Assembly (NCBI GenBank): GCA_937625935.1
Contig: OW569350.1
Span: forward strand, 124,001 to 188,000
Length of the DNA stretch: 64,000 nucleotides
Direction: 5' to 3'
Origin: Tetramitus jugosus
Lineage: Eukaryota; Heterolobosea; Eutetramitea; Acrasida; Vahlkampfiidae
Shown in pieces: positions 43,890 through 58,066 of this stretch (within the stretch, counting starts at the first letter, position 1; each line of letters begins with the position of its first letter). The notes beneath the pieces are model-generated. The model was not told where the DNA came from and did no database searches. It was given only the letters and a program-made list of their open reading frames with translations. Both the position numbers and the translations under genes were made by a program.

Positions 43890-46800
43890 TTACTTCTTAA
43901 TCTTCTTCGATTTATGTTTAACAACGTCTGTCTCGTTTGCTTCCTCGTCGTTGGCCTCTTCAAGTGCTTCCTCTCTTTTACGCTTGCTCAAGCTCGTAGA
44001 GTTGAGCTTCTTCTTGGCATAAAGAATTGGATCAATCACAGCCTTTCTATCACTCTTTTCTTTGCTGGACTTGAAGTATCCATCGACACGCAACTTGCCT
44101 TCATCGTAAGACTTCATGAAACGTTCATAGTTGAACAGATTCTTGATCTCTTCCTTCACTCTCTTTGCAAGGTCGACAACTTGTTGTGTCACAATCTTCT
44201 TGCTGACTGTACTTGATTTGTCTTCAGTACATCTGTAGAGCAATGGTGTCATATATGGCAAGTAAGTGTTCATTTGATTATTGAACTTCTTGCTCAAGGC
44301 AACGAACAACTTTAGCATAATAATCTTTTGAAGCGACAAGGACGCATTGCGCTCTCCAGAATCTGGTGTTTTGATTGATGCGACTTGCACCTTTAAGAAA
44401 TAATCTTGCAAGATGTTGGTGCATTTCTCTTCTGTTATAATCTTAGAATTGGTGAGATGGAATAGATTATCCATGGTGATGATGATCGTCTTAATGAGAG
44501 CTGTGGTGAATGCCTCTGTGTTTGTCACCATATGTAAATCATTCAACTTCAACAATTCATAACTCATGTCCAATAGATTGATCATATGACGCGATTCATC
44601 AACAACCTTACTATTCTTGTTGTTCTTAGTCTTTGCGAGGAAAACACTAATCAGATCCAAGGCGCTTACTCTCACGGAATGTGATGAGGTAGTCTTTGTG
44701 ATGTTGACGATATCGGACCACACATTATCAATGGTTGAATGTTTAACAATACCATGCTCGAATAATACAGCCATCGTATTGATACTGTTCTTCAGCAAGA
44801 GGATTTTTGATCTCTTGTCGTTCTCCTTCTTGCTCATCTCCTTGATGACAGATTGTATCTCTGGAAGGATCTTACTGTCCAGCACTCCAGAATGTTTGAT
44901 ACGACCACCATTGGCAACTCGGGCAGCGATCGCACAGGCGTGAATGGCTACTGCCTTGAGCTTCGATGTTGCTAACCATTTGCAAATCATGGTCATAACT
45001 TTCTCTTTGAATGACTCCTCGTTAATCTTTCTCATAAACGTGTACAGAGCCTCCTCAAGTAGTTTGTCGGCTCTTGTTTCGACATCCATTGCAGAGTCAG
45101 CTTGTCTTTCGTTTGCCAACTGAAGGATCAGTGGACAGAAGATGTATTCAACCTTCTCATTCAATAGTTCGACTGGGAACTGGTCAATAATGGTGTGAAT
45201 CATCTTGATGATTGCCAACTTTCCTTCAAATGACAAATGCTCATTAATGACATTCTTGAACAAAAAGTTCAAGTGTTCTTGAAGAACTTCTGGAGTGAAT
45301 GGATAGTTCAAATAGAATTTGCTCAGAATATGAATACACTGAGACTGAATAGCCTGATCCACCACCTTCAACAGAATTGTTCTCACCTTATCAATCAAAT
45401 CATAGATCTGAGTGGTCATCACCTTTCTTTCAACCAAGGTGTGTAACAGTTGGAACGGTTTCACATTAGGCTCTTTTGCCTTGGTAATATCAAGCCTGAT
45501 CATATCCAATAGGACATCCAACTGTTGCTCTGAGAATTTGGCTCCATCCTTCTGACCACTGTCATCCAAGAAGAACTTTACAGCAGAGAACAAGGTGTCC
45601 CAAGTTTCATTTGTAGTATCAACACCAGTGTTCAACATCAATTCTAAAATGGAGTCCAAGATATCTTGTCTCTTCTTGTTTGCAGCAGAATCCTTATGCT
45701 TCTGAAGCGACACTAGCACACGCAGCGCAGCGAGAGCAAGTTTCAAGTGCTTACCGGACACATACTTAATAAGCTTAGGTACGAGAGTGTCCAAGAGCGT
45801 AATATCCTTGATCTGATGCATTTTCAAGCAGTTGTCGACCAGTGCAATCACAAACTGAACAATATAATGTTCGTTCGAGGTGGTTCCCAGTTGATGTAAT
45901 CTGGAATCAAGATTGGATTCGATCGCACCTAGTCGACCTGGTTCTGGTTGGACCAGATAATACTGTTCTGGATTCTCCAAAAAGGCTTTGCTAACTTGAT
46001 ATCTATTGTAAGCATCTCTGTTGGTTTGCTCGAATTTTCTCTGATACAATCCCTTCTCGTTCACCTTTTGCGTAGCGAATTGCACGACAGCGGATTGATT
46101 GACTGTTGGATTTTTGGCTAAACCAGCCAATACTTTCTCGAACACACCTTCAAATCTTTTGAGAACAGCACTACTGTGCACAGTGACAAGAATAGCATCG
46201 ACTCTGGATATGACAGTGTCCATACTCAATTCAAAGTTCATAACTTGAGCTAGAATTTCAAAGGAAGCAAACAGGACATTCTGATTGTGCATGTGGAAAC
46301 CAGCATCGTCCTTGACATCCTGTTCAGTCTCAAACTTTTGACCCTTCTTCTTGTTGTTGATGAGCGATGGAGGAAGTGTAATGTCATGCAATAAAACATC
46401 AAGGATTAGATCAACAGCACCATCGATCTTGACATTCTTCATCTTGTTCTTCAATGTTTTGAGCATAGCAAATAAAGTAGTATAAAGTACATCAACTTCA
46501 TAACCTTCTCGCAATGCATCGACAAGCTTTTGAAGAGTGAAATGGAAGTATTGAGAGCCCAACTCGTACAAAATATCCAGCAAGGCATTTTGACATTCTC
46601 TTTGTTGTTCCACCTTCTTGCTCTTCAACTTTCCAATTAAACTTAAAATAATCTTGGATAGTTCTCTCTGCAATCGTTCTTTGCTGCAGCGCTTCAATAT
46701 CTTAATTACAAGGAAGGCAATATTGAGTTTCACGACAGAGATATCCTCCTTCTTGTCCCATAGATTCTCTTGCAACATTGGTACAATGACATTGACAAAA

Positions 46801-49800
46801 TAATTTCTGATCCTTGAAGCTTCAGGCAGTTCAGGCTTTTCAGGTTTTTCAGGTTTTTCCTCTTCTTGTTCTCCTTCTGTCATCTCTACGTCTCCATCTC
46901 CATCAATCTTATCTGTGCTCACTGCTGCATCTTGTGTCAATTTGTCCAAAGGATAAATCTCGAGCAAGTCGCAAATAATTGATAAGGCAACACCTCGACG
47001 TTTGACAGCTTTCTTTGAGGCTTTGTTATTCATGGAGATCATATTCATAAAATTATTCATCATTTTCTCTCCAAATTCCCAACGCAAGTGAGGAGTTAAT
47101 TTTGTAATAATTGCCTTGACTTGCTTGGCGATACTTGCTTCGTTACTCCACAAGAGATGAATCAACATTGGCACAAAGATACCATAGAGTGTTTCTTGAC
47201 TCATTTCAGTGGTCAGTTGCTTACCTTCATTCGGCAACACAACGCTAGAGAACAACTTCAAAGCTTTCTGTTTCTTCTCTACAGCTGATTCAGAGAGAAG
47301 CAACAAGAACTTGTGAAGTGGTTTGATATCTTGATACTCCTTGAATAGAATAAATTCAGCCAAAATAGGCAAGTATTCATTCAGATCCAAAACTTTTTCA
47401 CTAGTGGCTCCATTCTTCACATGACTGACAACTAGTTGTTTTAACTCAGAATATGTGGTGTCGTCTTCGTGCTTGGCAAGAACACGTACAATTGCCCTCA
47501 TTGCCTTGGCAGCGTTATCTCTAATACTCCACTGTTCGTCAGTTAGATAGAATAACAAATTGGTAACGATTGGATACAGTTGTAACTCGGTTAATTTAAC
47601 CAAGGAACTTTCGCCCTGAATAAGCTTATTGAAGGTATCAATTCTGGCTGAATAATCAATCTGATCGAGACGACTTGCTGTATAACAATTCAAACCAAAA
47701 ATGATCTTGGCCGTATACTCCATCGATTTCTCAGTTCGCTCAATAATTTCACACATAGACTTACGATAGCTTTGATTGGTATGTGTAATGAACAAGCTCG
47801 AGAAAACCTTGATATACTTTGCTCGAGTTTCAGTTCCAGCTCGAGGAAGATATCTATTAAATAGGTCTAACACCTTGTCGGCATGACTATCGGCGACTCT
47901 ATTGTTGTTGAAAATACGTCCATAGAAATATAAAATTACTTCAGCGGGTGATTCTTCTGTGAAGTAGTCGCTCATTCTATCGACTATGCCAAAGCACTTA
48001 TTCGTGTATGTCTTCCTGATCTCACGGTCTCTATTGTTGACAAGGTATAAATGATTCAATAACTGGTCACAATGTGGTTGCAATAACACAACACCAATCG
48101 TTCTATTCTGCACCTGGCTGAGAATATTTTTTGGAGCATTGCTACCAAACTGTGTGTTCTTGTGACTGAGTAAATTTGACAATAGATCAATGACAGTACC
48201 AAAATCTTCCACTTGCATAGGAAGTGGCAATATCTTGATAATTCTTTCGGCCAAATTAAATTGATACACGAGATAGTTCAATGCTGAATACTTAAACCAG
48301 GTAAAGTGGATCTGGAGAAGTCTGTGGAGAGAAGGTACGACATCAGTGAATTTGGCAAACTCAAAGTTGAAGAGATCCATCAATCGATTCAAAGTGCTCT
48401 CCTCGTAAGTGTACTGTTGATGCAAATCAAAGTAAGTGGTGAGCATTTCGATAGCCTCAGCCTCAGCTTCTTTGAGTTGTCTTCTTGTCTTGTCGGTTTT
48501 CGAGTGAACCTTGTTGACAGTACTAGATTCAGCGTCTTCATCAATCTCCATTTGAGTGGATGAACTTGAGACACTTCCCACGCACACTTGCACAATAATG
48601 GTCATGATTTCGAGGATTGAATCAAAATGTTTGACATAATTCTCTTGCGCTGCGAAGACAGCTTTAAAGAAGCTGAGCAAATGCTTAATCTTAGAAGGAT
48701 TGGTAGCATTGAATGTAGCAACAAAGTCAATGCCAAATAATCTATCATTGTCTTTCGAATCGACAACGACCAATAGTCGCTTAAATATTGTCACGAAAAA
48801 CAATTTCATTTCCTCCTTTCGCAGAGCACTAAAATACTTCACGACTTCGTTGACTCTGCTCTGCCATTTGGCCTGTTGAGAGGTAACCTTACCCTTCTTT
48901 GCTTTTCTCATATCGTACTTCATGAGAGCAGGTTCCAATATTTGAATAATGAGAGGGATGATATTCGATCTATGTTCTTCATGAATTTTTCGTGCATTAA
49001 GAGGCAATTGTTTGAGAATGCTGGTACTTTGACGAATATTAATGAACTTGTGAATGCTTTCAATATATGGTCGCAACCAAGGCAAATTAAAGATTTGCAA
49101 GCAGTCAATTGTTAAATGCTGAATTTCAGTGTTAGATGTCGAGAGCAACTTTTGAATGAGGTTCAGTAGTTTCGTGCAAGTTTCAGTGTTGGCTTCAGCT
49201 TCCAGGAAATCTTGACTCAGACGAGCCAAATGTGATAAAACAATCCTTAAATTAAGAGCCAGTTTCGAATCAGGTAACAAAACAATCAAGCTCTTATTCT
49301 CATAGGACAGAAGTTCTCGTTCATAGAACAGGGAGAAGAAATCACAAACATCTTGCGGACGACTTCCAGCAGCTTCTCCACAGTCCTCCAGCAGATCCCA
49401 CATCATATCCATGTATGTAGTCATATCTGTATGTGAACCACTGTGGTCAAACTCTGACGCGAATATACTTTCAAGAGCATTTAAAGAGCGAATCTCAAAG
49501 GCCTTCTGATAATTTTCGAATTTCACGAAGGGCATCTTCAAGTATTGTTCCCTCTTGTAAATGAAGGCCTTGATGTTGCGGTTCTTAATCTCGTCCAATG
49601 ATTCACTGTATATCTCAGCAAATATTGGGTAGAAAATGTCCCAGAAGAGAGAGAACTTGGCAGCGATCAGATACTTTGCGATTTCGATACATGGAGGCCA
49701 AGCAATTGAAAACTTGATGAACAAACCACCAATCACATAGTGACTTAACATGCGATACATGTGATCAGGAACTCGTTCACGATATCTTTGCACATGCTGA

Positions 49801-52436
49801 AGAGCCTTCTCCAACTCATAAATCTTTTTACGAGAGATTTGCCAATCGATACCTGTCTCTTCAGAGTCACGCAACATGATGAGGATGTCACATGGACCAT
49901 TATATTGACCGGACACATTGGATGGAGTGAGAGGAGTTTGCTCAAACTTTGTTAATACCTTGAGCGTGTGGAATCTCACATCGCTTACTCTGGAATGCAA
50001 GTTTGGTTCTAATGACTCCCATATCTTTAAAAATAGTTCATGTGGCAAGGCATCACCGTTAGAATATACTTGTAGGTATAGGTCTACCGCCTTTAGAACG
50101 TGCAGGTGTGAACTTTGTTTCGTCAATAGGAGAATAACGTTATCCATTGAGTTGTGCATGACCTTGAAGCTGTCAATAGACAACTTTGAGAGTGTTGTTA
50201 GAGTGTGCAATGCATTAGCAGCTACAGCTACCACTTCTGCCTTTACGTCATCACCAGCACAAATAGCTGACTGTAATGCATAAAAGATGTTTGATAGATG
50301 TTTGAGCAACTTTGAACTTTCAAACAATTCCTCAGACACATCAAAGTAAGAAATACACTTCAGACAAGCCCATATCTTGGTACCATTAAATGGAAGTGTT
50401 TCGCTGGAATGCACTGAAATGAGTTTGACTAACGTGTCTGTCTTCATAGTTTGAATAATCTCGCACTCTCTCAGGAGCACATCCATAATCTTTTGCAACA
50501 ATTCATCACACTTGACTGAGAAGGATTGAGCAGAATCTTCTCCCATACTAGCGATAAAGTTGACTAAGAATGCTAGTCCCTCATCCTCGTTGTTTGAGAA
50601 TTCCTTTGTGACATACTGCAAAATTTGTCTCAAAAACTCTGATTGTTCGCTATTGTCATCAGATTGGTTCGTATAGAGCACTTTCATCACCTCCTTGAAG
50701 AATGACAAGAGTTGCTCTGATTGATTCAAACATAGAACGTTGAAGAAGATACCTGGAATTTGCTGGAAAATATGTTTGTGATGCGTAGTAATGGCTGTTT
50801 GAACATAAGTTAGGATACTTCCCAGAGCAACTGGAGGCAACTTTGATTGAAGCAACTTTTTGTCAACAATGAGATCAATAGTCCTTTGCATATACTCTTC
50901 AACTGATCTCAATCGGGAAATTAAACCTGTCATCAAACCAACAACGTGACCGACTTGCATGCCAGTACCCTCGATAATAATTCTCTGTTCGTCTGATATT
51001 CTCTGTGACAATTGATCACTCACAGCAAGCCAATTCGCTATCACTCTCTCTAGTTCGTTCGTATACAGTTTCCAAAGGTCGGACGCTACGTTCTTACTCC
51101 GTGAATGATCCATCAACAACTGAGAACATTTTTGCATCAGTGTGAACCTCCGTTGCAATTCTTCCTTCTTTTGAGCAACAGAGGCATTGCCAGTGGTAAT
51201 CCACTCTAACTTCTTAAATAATAGTCCAAGAGTCAATGGCATTCTTGAATGGAAATGACCATAGACAGTTTTCATTGTTTCGAAAAATAGTTGACTCGTT
51301 CCGTCGAACATGTCCTGTGTCGGTTTCTTGGCCAGTAATTCAAATGTTTTGTCAATATACTCTGGCAATTGTTCCTCTGGCAACTTGTTCACCAGAAATG
51401 AGAAACTCTCTGCTGCAAACTTCCGAATGTACCATTTGCTGTTACCAATCAGTTTTGAATAGCGCTTAAACCATGATGCCAAATCGTTCAACATGTACTT
51501 GGATAAATATTTGAATAGGAACGCAAGTGTAGTAAAAACAAGAGTATTTCTCTTTGTGTCTCTCGCTTCAATCAACTCAACAATATGATTGAATAATTCT
51601 GGTAAATTTGGATAGAATTCCTCTCTCAAATCCTTGGCCAATGCCGTTAACACACTAAAAAACACATTTTTCGTGTGTTAGCAATCATTTCACTCTTCTC
51701 TCACACAACAAGCACAAAATAATAAAAAAATGACATACTCAAATATTGCTTCATATGCTGTTTGTCCCTCATAAGTCAAACTTGTGATAAATACTTGTAA
51801 TATAGTTCCCTTGGAATTATTGTAGAGCGCCAATGGTAAACTTCTAACCAATTGAGACATTGACTTGAAGAATTTGACATAATTGTCAGTAAGATCCTTC
51901 TCTGACCACTTGAGCAACATGTCATATGCAAGTGTTGCCTGATCGTCCTCATCTCTCTCCAATTCGTGACTTTGATATCGATTTGTATTGTGTTGCACCT
52001 TTTCCATAATTTTCACTTCTTGAACGTGCTCCAAGAATGATTTTCCCTTTTCGTTCATTGACTTTCGCACTTCTCTAAATGTGGGCAGTGTTGGTTTCGA
52101 TAGGAGACCCCTGACTCTAATTCTATCATCATCGTCATCACTTTCATCTTCTTCATCACTCATTGCATTTTCAAGTTTGGCCACTGCTGCAGCTTCTTCT
52201 GCTTCCTTTTGTTGCTGCAGTTTCAATTGTTGTTTTTCTAATTGAATTTGAAGCATGGTGGGTTCGTTTGCTGTTGCGGATGTTTTTAACGATGATGATA
52301 GTGATGATAATGATGCTGCATTTCGTTTTGGTTGTTGTTGTTCGCTGCTGGAATTGGTGGAGGTAGCGGCAACAGCCGAGACGACTTTCTTTGTGGTTGG
52401 TTTTTTGTTCTTTTTGTGATTGTTCTTGTGAATCAT
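43890..52436 (-). CDS. UTP20: SSU-processome component UTP20 (2,820 aa, 2 exons)
   Basis: Exon 1 runs from the ATG at 52436 (MIHKNNHKKNKKPTTKK) to 51739, and exon 2 from 51654 to 43890. The 84-bp intron has the donor GTATGT, and the join reads YEAIF-DVLTALAKDLREEFYP. Residues 1-120 are basic and then acidic. The rest is a giant array of HEAT/ARM-like helices. UTP20 family landmarks are YVKFFKSMSQLVRSLPLALYN, FLFKYLSKYMLNDL, WYIRKFAAESFSFLVNKLP and the basic C terminus (SKRKREEALEEAN...KHKSKKIKK), which resembles a nucleolar signal. Total length is close to human UTP20 (2,785). It is part of the 90S pre-ribosome that processes 18S rRNA. It is head to head with the cyclase gene. Confidence 0.95.
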
Positions 52437-52668
52437 GTTTGTTATTATTGTTGTTGTCTTGTTCGAGTTGTGTTTGCGACTCTTGTTGTTTGACCAAACA
52501 AAAATTTTCACACAAAACGAACCTCGAGAAAAAGTTTGAAGCTTCTTCGCATTTTCTCCGATTCTCACTTTCCCCGCCAAAACAATCTACATCTTCTCCT
52601 GGTCACATTCATGGTGGTGTGCACAAACTCTTGCCGATCATACAGCACCATATTGAACCAATGAGACT

Positions 52669-55600
52669 ATGAACCTACCGAACAACCACGAGGAACACAA
52701 AAGGAATCTCGCACATCAGTTTGTCAAGACATCACTCAGTCAACCAGCCACTATTATTGTGAAGGAGATTGGTGATGATCATGAAGCGAACAATAATGAG
52801 GAGGAAATAGCAGCGGAAGAGAGTCAGAAACTATCCTTTTCGAGCTTGAATAAGGAGTACAAATCTGAAAACAGTTCTTCTGTGAAGAGGAAGATTAGTG
52901 AACCTAAAATGGATGTCAATGATGGATCGGCAACAGCTCGAAACAACAAGAACAATGATAAGGATCCAGAATCACTGCTCTCACTTGTAGAAGAGATTTA
53001 CACCTCCTTTTCGGGCGATGATTCAGAAGAATCAAGAAGAATCAAAAGTCGATTGTACCACATGAAAAAACTATTGACAGAGGAGATGAAGAAGAGTGGT
53101 ATTGAGCTCCAGTTTATCAAAGGACAATTGGAGCGTCGAACAACCTTGCTCGATAAGCAGAGAGGAGCTTTCTTAAAAGAACTAACAATGTTAAGAGAAG
53201 AGGTACGACTATTCTTATGTCACATATTATGCCTTTGCAAACTATCCTGCTCACCTTGTACTTCACGTCTATCTATAGTTGTTTCTCAAAAAACGGGATC
53301 CGAACCATAACCCTCATGATGTGATGTTGTTCCCCTGGTACAATAAAGTGATAAAGGATATCGAGGCACTCGATGGTACGGACCTCAGTGGGTATGAAGA
53401 AGAGAATTTCTCATTATTTTCCCTCAGAACACAGACGTTGAAAGTCGCAGAAACATTGAATAATTTAAAAGCGTTGGAGCAACAAAAGTTAGCAGAAATT
53501 GAAGCATTACAGAAGTCCAGACTCGAAGCAGAAGCACTTAAGAACAATTTATTGACAAAAAGCAGACGATCTCCAACTCCTGTTCCACGTTCAGTCGTTC
53601 CCGCTTTAAAATCAATTACAAAATCGTCAAAAGTTATTGAAACGACACGACAAGAAGATCACTCGAGTTCAATGATGGAAGATGATAGTATTGAATATTT
53701 TGTGGATAGTGATGACTCCGTATCAGAGCTAAGAGAGAAGGCTGATAAGCATCTACGAGGTCAAAGTTCACAATCTCTCTCACACGTAGAACAATTGGAT
53801 GATACAGACAATGAAGATGATAGATACTTTAGTGAATCTATCCAGCCATCCATGGAATCAAATCTGGATATCAGCGACCACAGTGATCACAAGGAGGAAT
53901 TTGTTAATTCACTGTCAGATCAAAATTTCGTTGAATTAGACGTGCAAAGATTATCAGGTCTCCTGAAAGAAGCAGAATTGGAAGATACAGAAGCAGAGCG
54001 AACAGACGAAGAAAATTTAATCCAGTTGGAAGGTCAGATATCCTCATTTCATCATCGCTTCAAGGACTTATTTTCGGAGATGGGTCAACTAAAGCAGCGA
54101 TTGCATTTTTATCAAGAAGAAGGACTACTTAGAGAACAAAAGGAGGGAAAAGGCCCAGAAGGACAAGTAACACTTGTTTTTACTGATGTACAAGACTCTA
54201 CCAGGCTCTGGGAATTAGACTTGGATTGCATGTGTCAGTGTATCAAAATTCATAATCAAGTCATGAGAACCATTATTGAACAAACCAATGGTTTCGAAGT
54301 TAAAACGGAAGGAGATGCATTCATGTGTGCCTTCACTAGTGTTGATGATGGTGTAGAATTCGCGTTGCGAGCTCAAATAGCGTTACTAGGGGCCGAATGG
54401 CCAGAAAAGTTACTGGAGTTTAAGGAGGGAGGAGTGGAACATGATGATGATGGTATTCTGGTCTTTCGGGGACTTCGAGTGAGAATGGGAATTCATACAG
54501 GATTTCCAATCGTTCAACCTGATCCTGTGACTGGTAGAGCTGATTATTTCGGTCCTGTGGTGAATAGAGCTGCGAGAGTAGAAGGCCAGGCTGCTGGTGG
54601 ACAAATTATCATTAGCAGTTCTGTATGGGCAGAGATAATGGACAAGTTAGACCACTATTCTGTTTCTGTCTGGACCAAGTTCATTGGAAGTGTACCACTT
54701 AAAGGTATGGATGAGCCTGAGACAATCCGATTAATGTTACCATTCTCTCTTCGGAATAGATTATTTACGAAATCGAATCCTAAGACTGAAGACTCCTCTA
54801 TTTCCAAACTCGAGGCGAAGGTGAAAAACTTACAGAACATGCATGTCAAACTTGAAGAAGAGAGAGAGGTGATTCAAAATCAAATTCAGTACAAATTGAA
54901 AGTGAAGACTCTTGAAGATTCAATGAGTGAAAAGGACAACATCATTAAGTATTTGAGAGGAAAGCTCCAGTCAGTGAAAAAGAATTACTCAGAGGCCATT
55001 AAAGAGAGAGATGAGAAGCAGAAACAAAAACTATCGGATCATATGAAGAAACTTCAGGAGGATATCGATGTTGTTATGAGGAAATACACGACGATGAAGC
55101 AACAATACCGAATCATGAAGCAAAGTTACGAAGAAGTTGGCAAAATGTTCAATAAGAAAATTAAATTTGAACTTCAATCTTTTAAGAAGGATTTAAACAT
55201 GATGGATGTAGAAGTTAAAAAGAGCAAAAGACTGGCACTTGAGACTCAACTAAAGGGGTGGGAGCAAGAAAAATCAAATTATGTCAAACAAATTGAGAAC
55301 AGAGAGAAAGTTATTCAGGAGAAGGATAAGAGAATATTGCAATTGCGATCAGAGATAGAACTTGCAAAGGTGAACCAAAAAATGGAACGAGTAAAAACTG
55401 TTCTCAAACGAGATGTGCCTCGTTCCGTGGTCGGTGGTCGTAAAGGTGCTCCGGTTGGAATGACTCATCTCACAACGACTGACTTATCGGATAGTAGTCC
55501 AACTGATCATTCTCCAATCAGGTACCATTCAAAACTGCTCCCCAATCCCAATAATTTCCCTAATCATCCATCTTACATTAATCAACACTTTAATCCTGTG

Positions 55601-57088
55601 AGTGACATAATTCGGAAAACGGGAATTGAGTTAGAGGAGAAGACTCCCAGTGATGCTGCGAAGACTAAATTTTACAGAGCCGAGAGCATATCCAATGAAA
55701 ACACCTATGAAGAAGATACTACTCCAATCAAACATCCGATTGACTCGATATCTCCCTTTTCGAGCCCTCAATATCATTCTGATTATTCTCCATTCCCAAT
55801 GGGAAACGAATCAATCACTTCCGAGCACAAAATAGTTTCGAGTGGATTCAATTCTTTTGAATTGACTACTAGTCCTGATAATCCTCAGAAGACCAAAACA
55901 GTTCATTTCAGAGGGCTAAACAAAGATGGAGTTCCAGTGTTCATTGATAATAATGGTCGTTTAGTATCTCCTCGATCACCAGAGGTTTCTCATCATAACC
56001 TGAGTCCTATCAAGAATGAAGGAGCACAAGGGAGGCATACGACACAACAAGTAAGCCCTCTCTCCTCAACCGGCCAGAGAGTAGCCGAAACTCCTCCAGA
56101 GACCAAACCTTCAGAGAGGAGCAGTCCACCAGCCGATTCGTACGAAGTCCCTGCTCTCGACACTACAATCACAGTTAACGATATCACACATATTATGAAA
56201 CAAGCGATTCAAGATGCTGTGAGAACGGCGAAGCAATACAGTAATTTTGATTGGAACGTGTTTATTCAGGGTCACAGGATTCGAGATGTCGACAAGGTGA
56301 ATGTGATTCCTCATTCGTATTTGAGGAAAACTGATCTGAACAACACAGCACCAGTCATATCTCCAAGAAAGAATTTTAAAGTTTGGGATAACAACCAGAA
56401 CTTGAGCTTCAATATTACTGCTGATGACCTTCGAAGATGGGGTATGCAACATGCTTCGCAGCTGATTCGTCCCAAATTAAGTACAACACTGATCTCAAAA
56501 TCAGCATCCACACCCACTGAGAAGTCAATCCAAAAGAAATCTTATTCGAGAATGCTGGAACATCTAGGTGATAGTATGATGGTAGCTCTACCGAGCGCAA
56601 ATGTATCCCACGATGAGGGAAGAGTAGACAGTGAAGATGTGTACATCTACCAATGGGATCCATTAGGTACTCCATTCAGACGAGTGAAACGCTCCAAGTC
56701 CGCTACACCCCACATTGTGCCAGATACATCTTCGACGCCACGGAGAAGCAACAACACTGCAGATGGGACAAACAGACGCATAACACGAACAACATTGGAC
56801 GGTCACCTTGTCAAAGACAAAAGAATCACACTGCCTGACATATCGACGACAACACACAAGCAGCAACAATCAACACAACAAACACCTCAACAATCATCAA
56901 AGAAGCCACCCAAAGTTCACTTTGGTGATCTATCCAAGGATGAGCGAAGAGAGCAGATTCTTCAAATGCTATACTATGACCGGAATGCAACTCACTTTGC
57001 TCATACGAGTTCTCCAGACAGTCCATTGAATTACAGCTCTCCCATTCATGTGTCATTGCTAGGGAAACACACTGGTGAGGTGCGGTGA
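52669..57088 (+). CDS. Soluble coiled-coil class III adenylate/guanylate cyclase (1,447 aa, 2 exons)
   Basis: Exon 1 is 52669-53202 and exon 2 is 53279-57088; the 76-bp intron has the donor GTACGA and acceptor TATAG. No membrane segment is seen. Residues ~1-470 are charged with helical parts. The cyclase domain spans ~471-670: VTLVFTDVQDSTRLWE has both metal-binding Asp residues, EVKTEGDAFMCAF has the substrate-contact Lys, and DYFGPVVNRAARVEGQAAGG has the second base-contact Asp and the transition-state Asn and Arg. Lys with Asp favours ATP as substrate, so adenylate cyclase is the likelier activity. A strong coiled coil (~690-890) follows, then a long Ser/Pro/Thr-rich disordered tail ending in a basic segment. 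Having both catalytic halves in one domain implies a homodimer. Regulation is not visible in the sequence. Confidence 0.9.
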
Positions 57089-57214
57089 GCTGAAACTCTC
57101 TGCACTCATACAAACCACCATTCTATTGTATATAAAAACCAACTATCTAGACTCGCTAAGATAAATCTGTGTAGGGACTTGCGTGTATTATAAATAAGTA
57201 ACATACAAGAAGAA

Positions 57215-58066
57215 CTATTGTTCATCCACAGTTTGTTGAGTGTTCTTCGGTTCCTCTTCGCCATCACCATCCTCCTTCTTGCTACCAAGTGCAGTGGCAA
57301 ACATGTTTTTGAGCTTATCGAACGCTTCAGGATCCGCTGCCGCATCCAACGACTTGTCCTCACCAATCACTGACGCAATCAGCTCCTTCATCTTTGCTTT
57401 AAACTCTGGAATGGTCTTTGCTCCCCAATACTCTCTCACAAACAACAACAAGGCCAAAAACAGAGCCAAATCAATCGCAGTAGCAATCAAGAGACTCTTC
57501 TTGACGAGTTTGAGTCCATGTCGCCTCCTCTCATTCATCTCCTCATCTCTCACTTTTTGCACATGTTCATTCCACTTTTGTTGCTCTTCATTCGTCATCG
57601 TGTCACCTTCTGCGTTCGAAAATTGTCGACTCTTCAAATCCTGTAAATCACCGCGCATCACAATAATTGGATCAGCAATCGACGCGATCGGATCACCTGC
57701 CTTATAAACCAGTTGTTTGACCTCTCCTGACTCTGTACTCGAAATCTTGTACTTTACTCCATCAATCATCATCTCTGCAATGATTTGACCCTTTTGTATG
57801 ATGTCACCCTTGTTGACTAGGTATTGGACGAGTTGAGCTGTAGAGGATGCATTGATGGTGTTCTTACTGTTATTGTTATTGTAGATGGTAGGTGTGTGAT
57901 GATAGAATGCAAAGGATGATGAGAATAAGGATGGTGATAGTGATGATGATTGTTGTTGTGCATGATTGACAGTGAACAAGGGACCTAGTTGAGGCCTCAC
58001 GTGATGATTGACCTTGTTGTTGATCATCAATAATCGTCGTTGACTCTGCTGCAATGCTCTTCTCAT
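57215..58066 (-). CDS. Membrane-anchored protein with a degenerate lipoyl/biotinyl-like domain (283 aa)
   Basis: The first in-frame ATG is at 58066; the start MRRALQQSQRRLLMINN is basic and amphipathic, suggesting mitochondrial import. Residues ~80-145 look like a swinging-arm domain: LVNKGDIIQKGQIIAEMMID, GVKYKISSTESGEVKQLVYKAGDPIA. The Ser-Gly turn and the GD positions fit, but the residue where a lipoyl domain has the modified Lys (DK) is Gly (DG), so it probably carries no cofactor. A hydrophobic helix follows at ~190-215 (SLLIATAIDLALFLALLLFV), then a Lys/Glu-rich tail. This layout suggests an inner-membrane structural or assembly protein. I know no named family for it. Confidence 0.6.
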   Translation of the reverse strand: MRRALQQSQRRLLMINNKVNHHVRPQLGPLFTVNHAQQQSSSLSPSLFSSSFAFYHHTPTIYNNNNSKNTINASSTAQLVQYLVNKGDIIQKGQIIAEMMIDGVKYKISSTESGEVKQLVYKAGDPIASIADPIIVMRGDLQDLKSRQFSNAEGDTMTNEEQQKWNEHVQKVRDEEMNERRRHGLKLVKKSLLIATAIDLALFLALLLFVREYWGAKTIPEFKAKMKELIASVIGEDKSLDAAADPEAFDKLKNMFATALGSKKEDGDGEEEPKNTQQTVDEQ

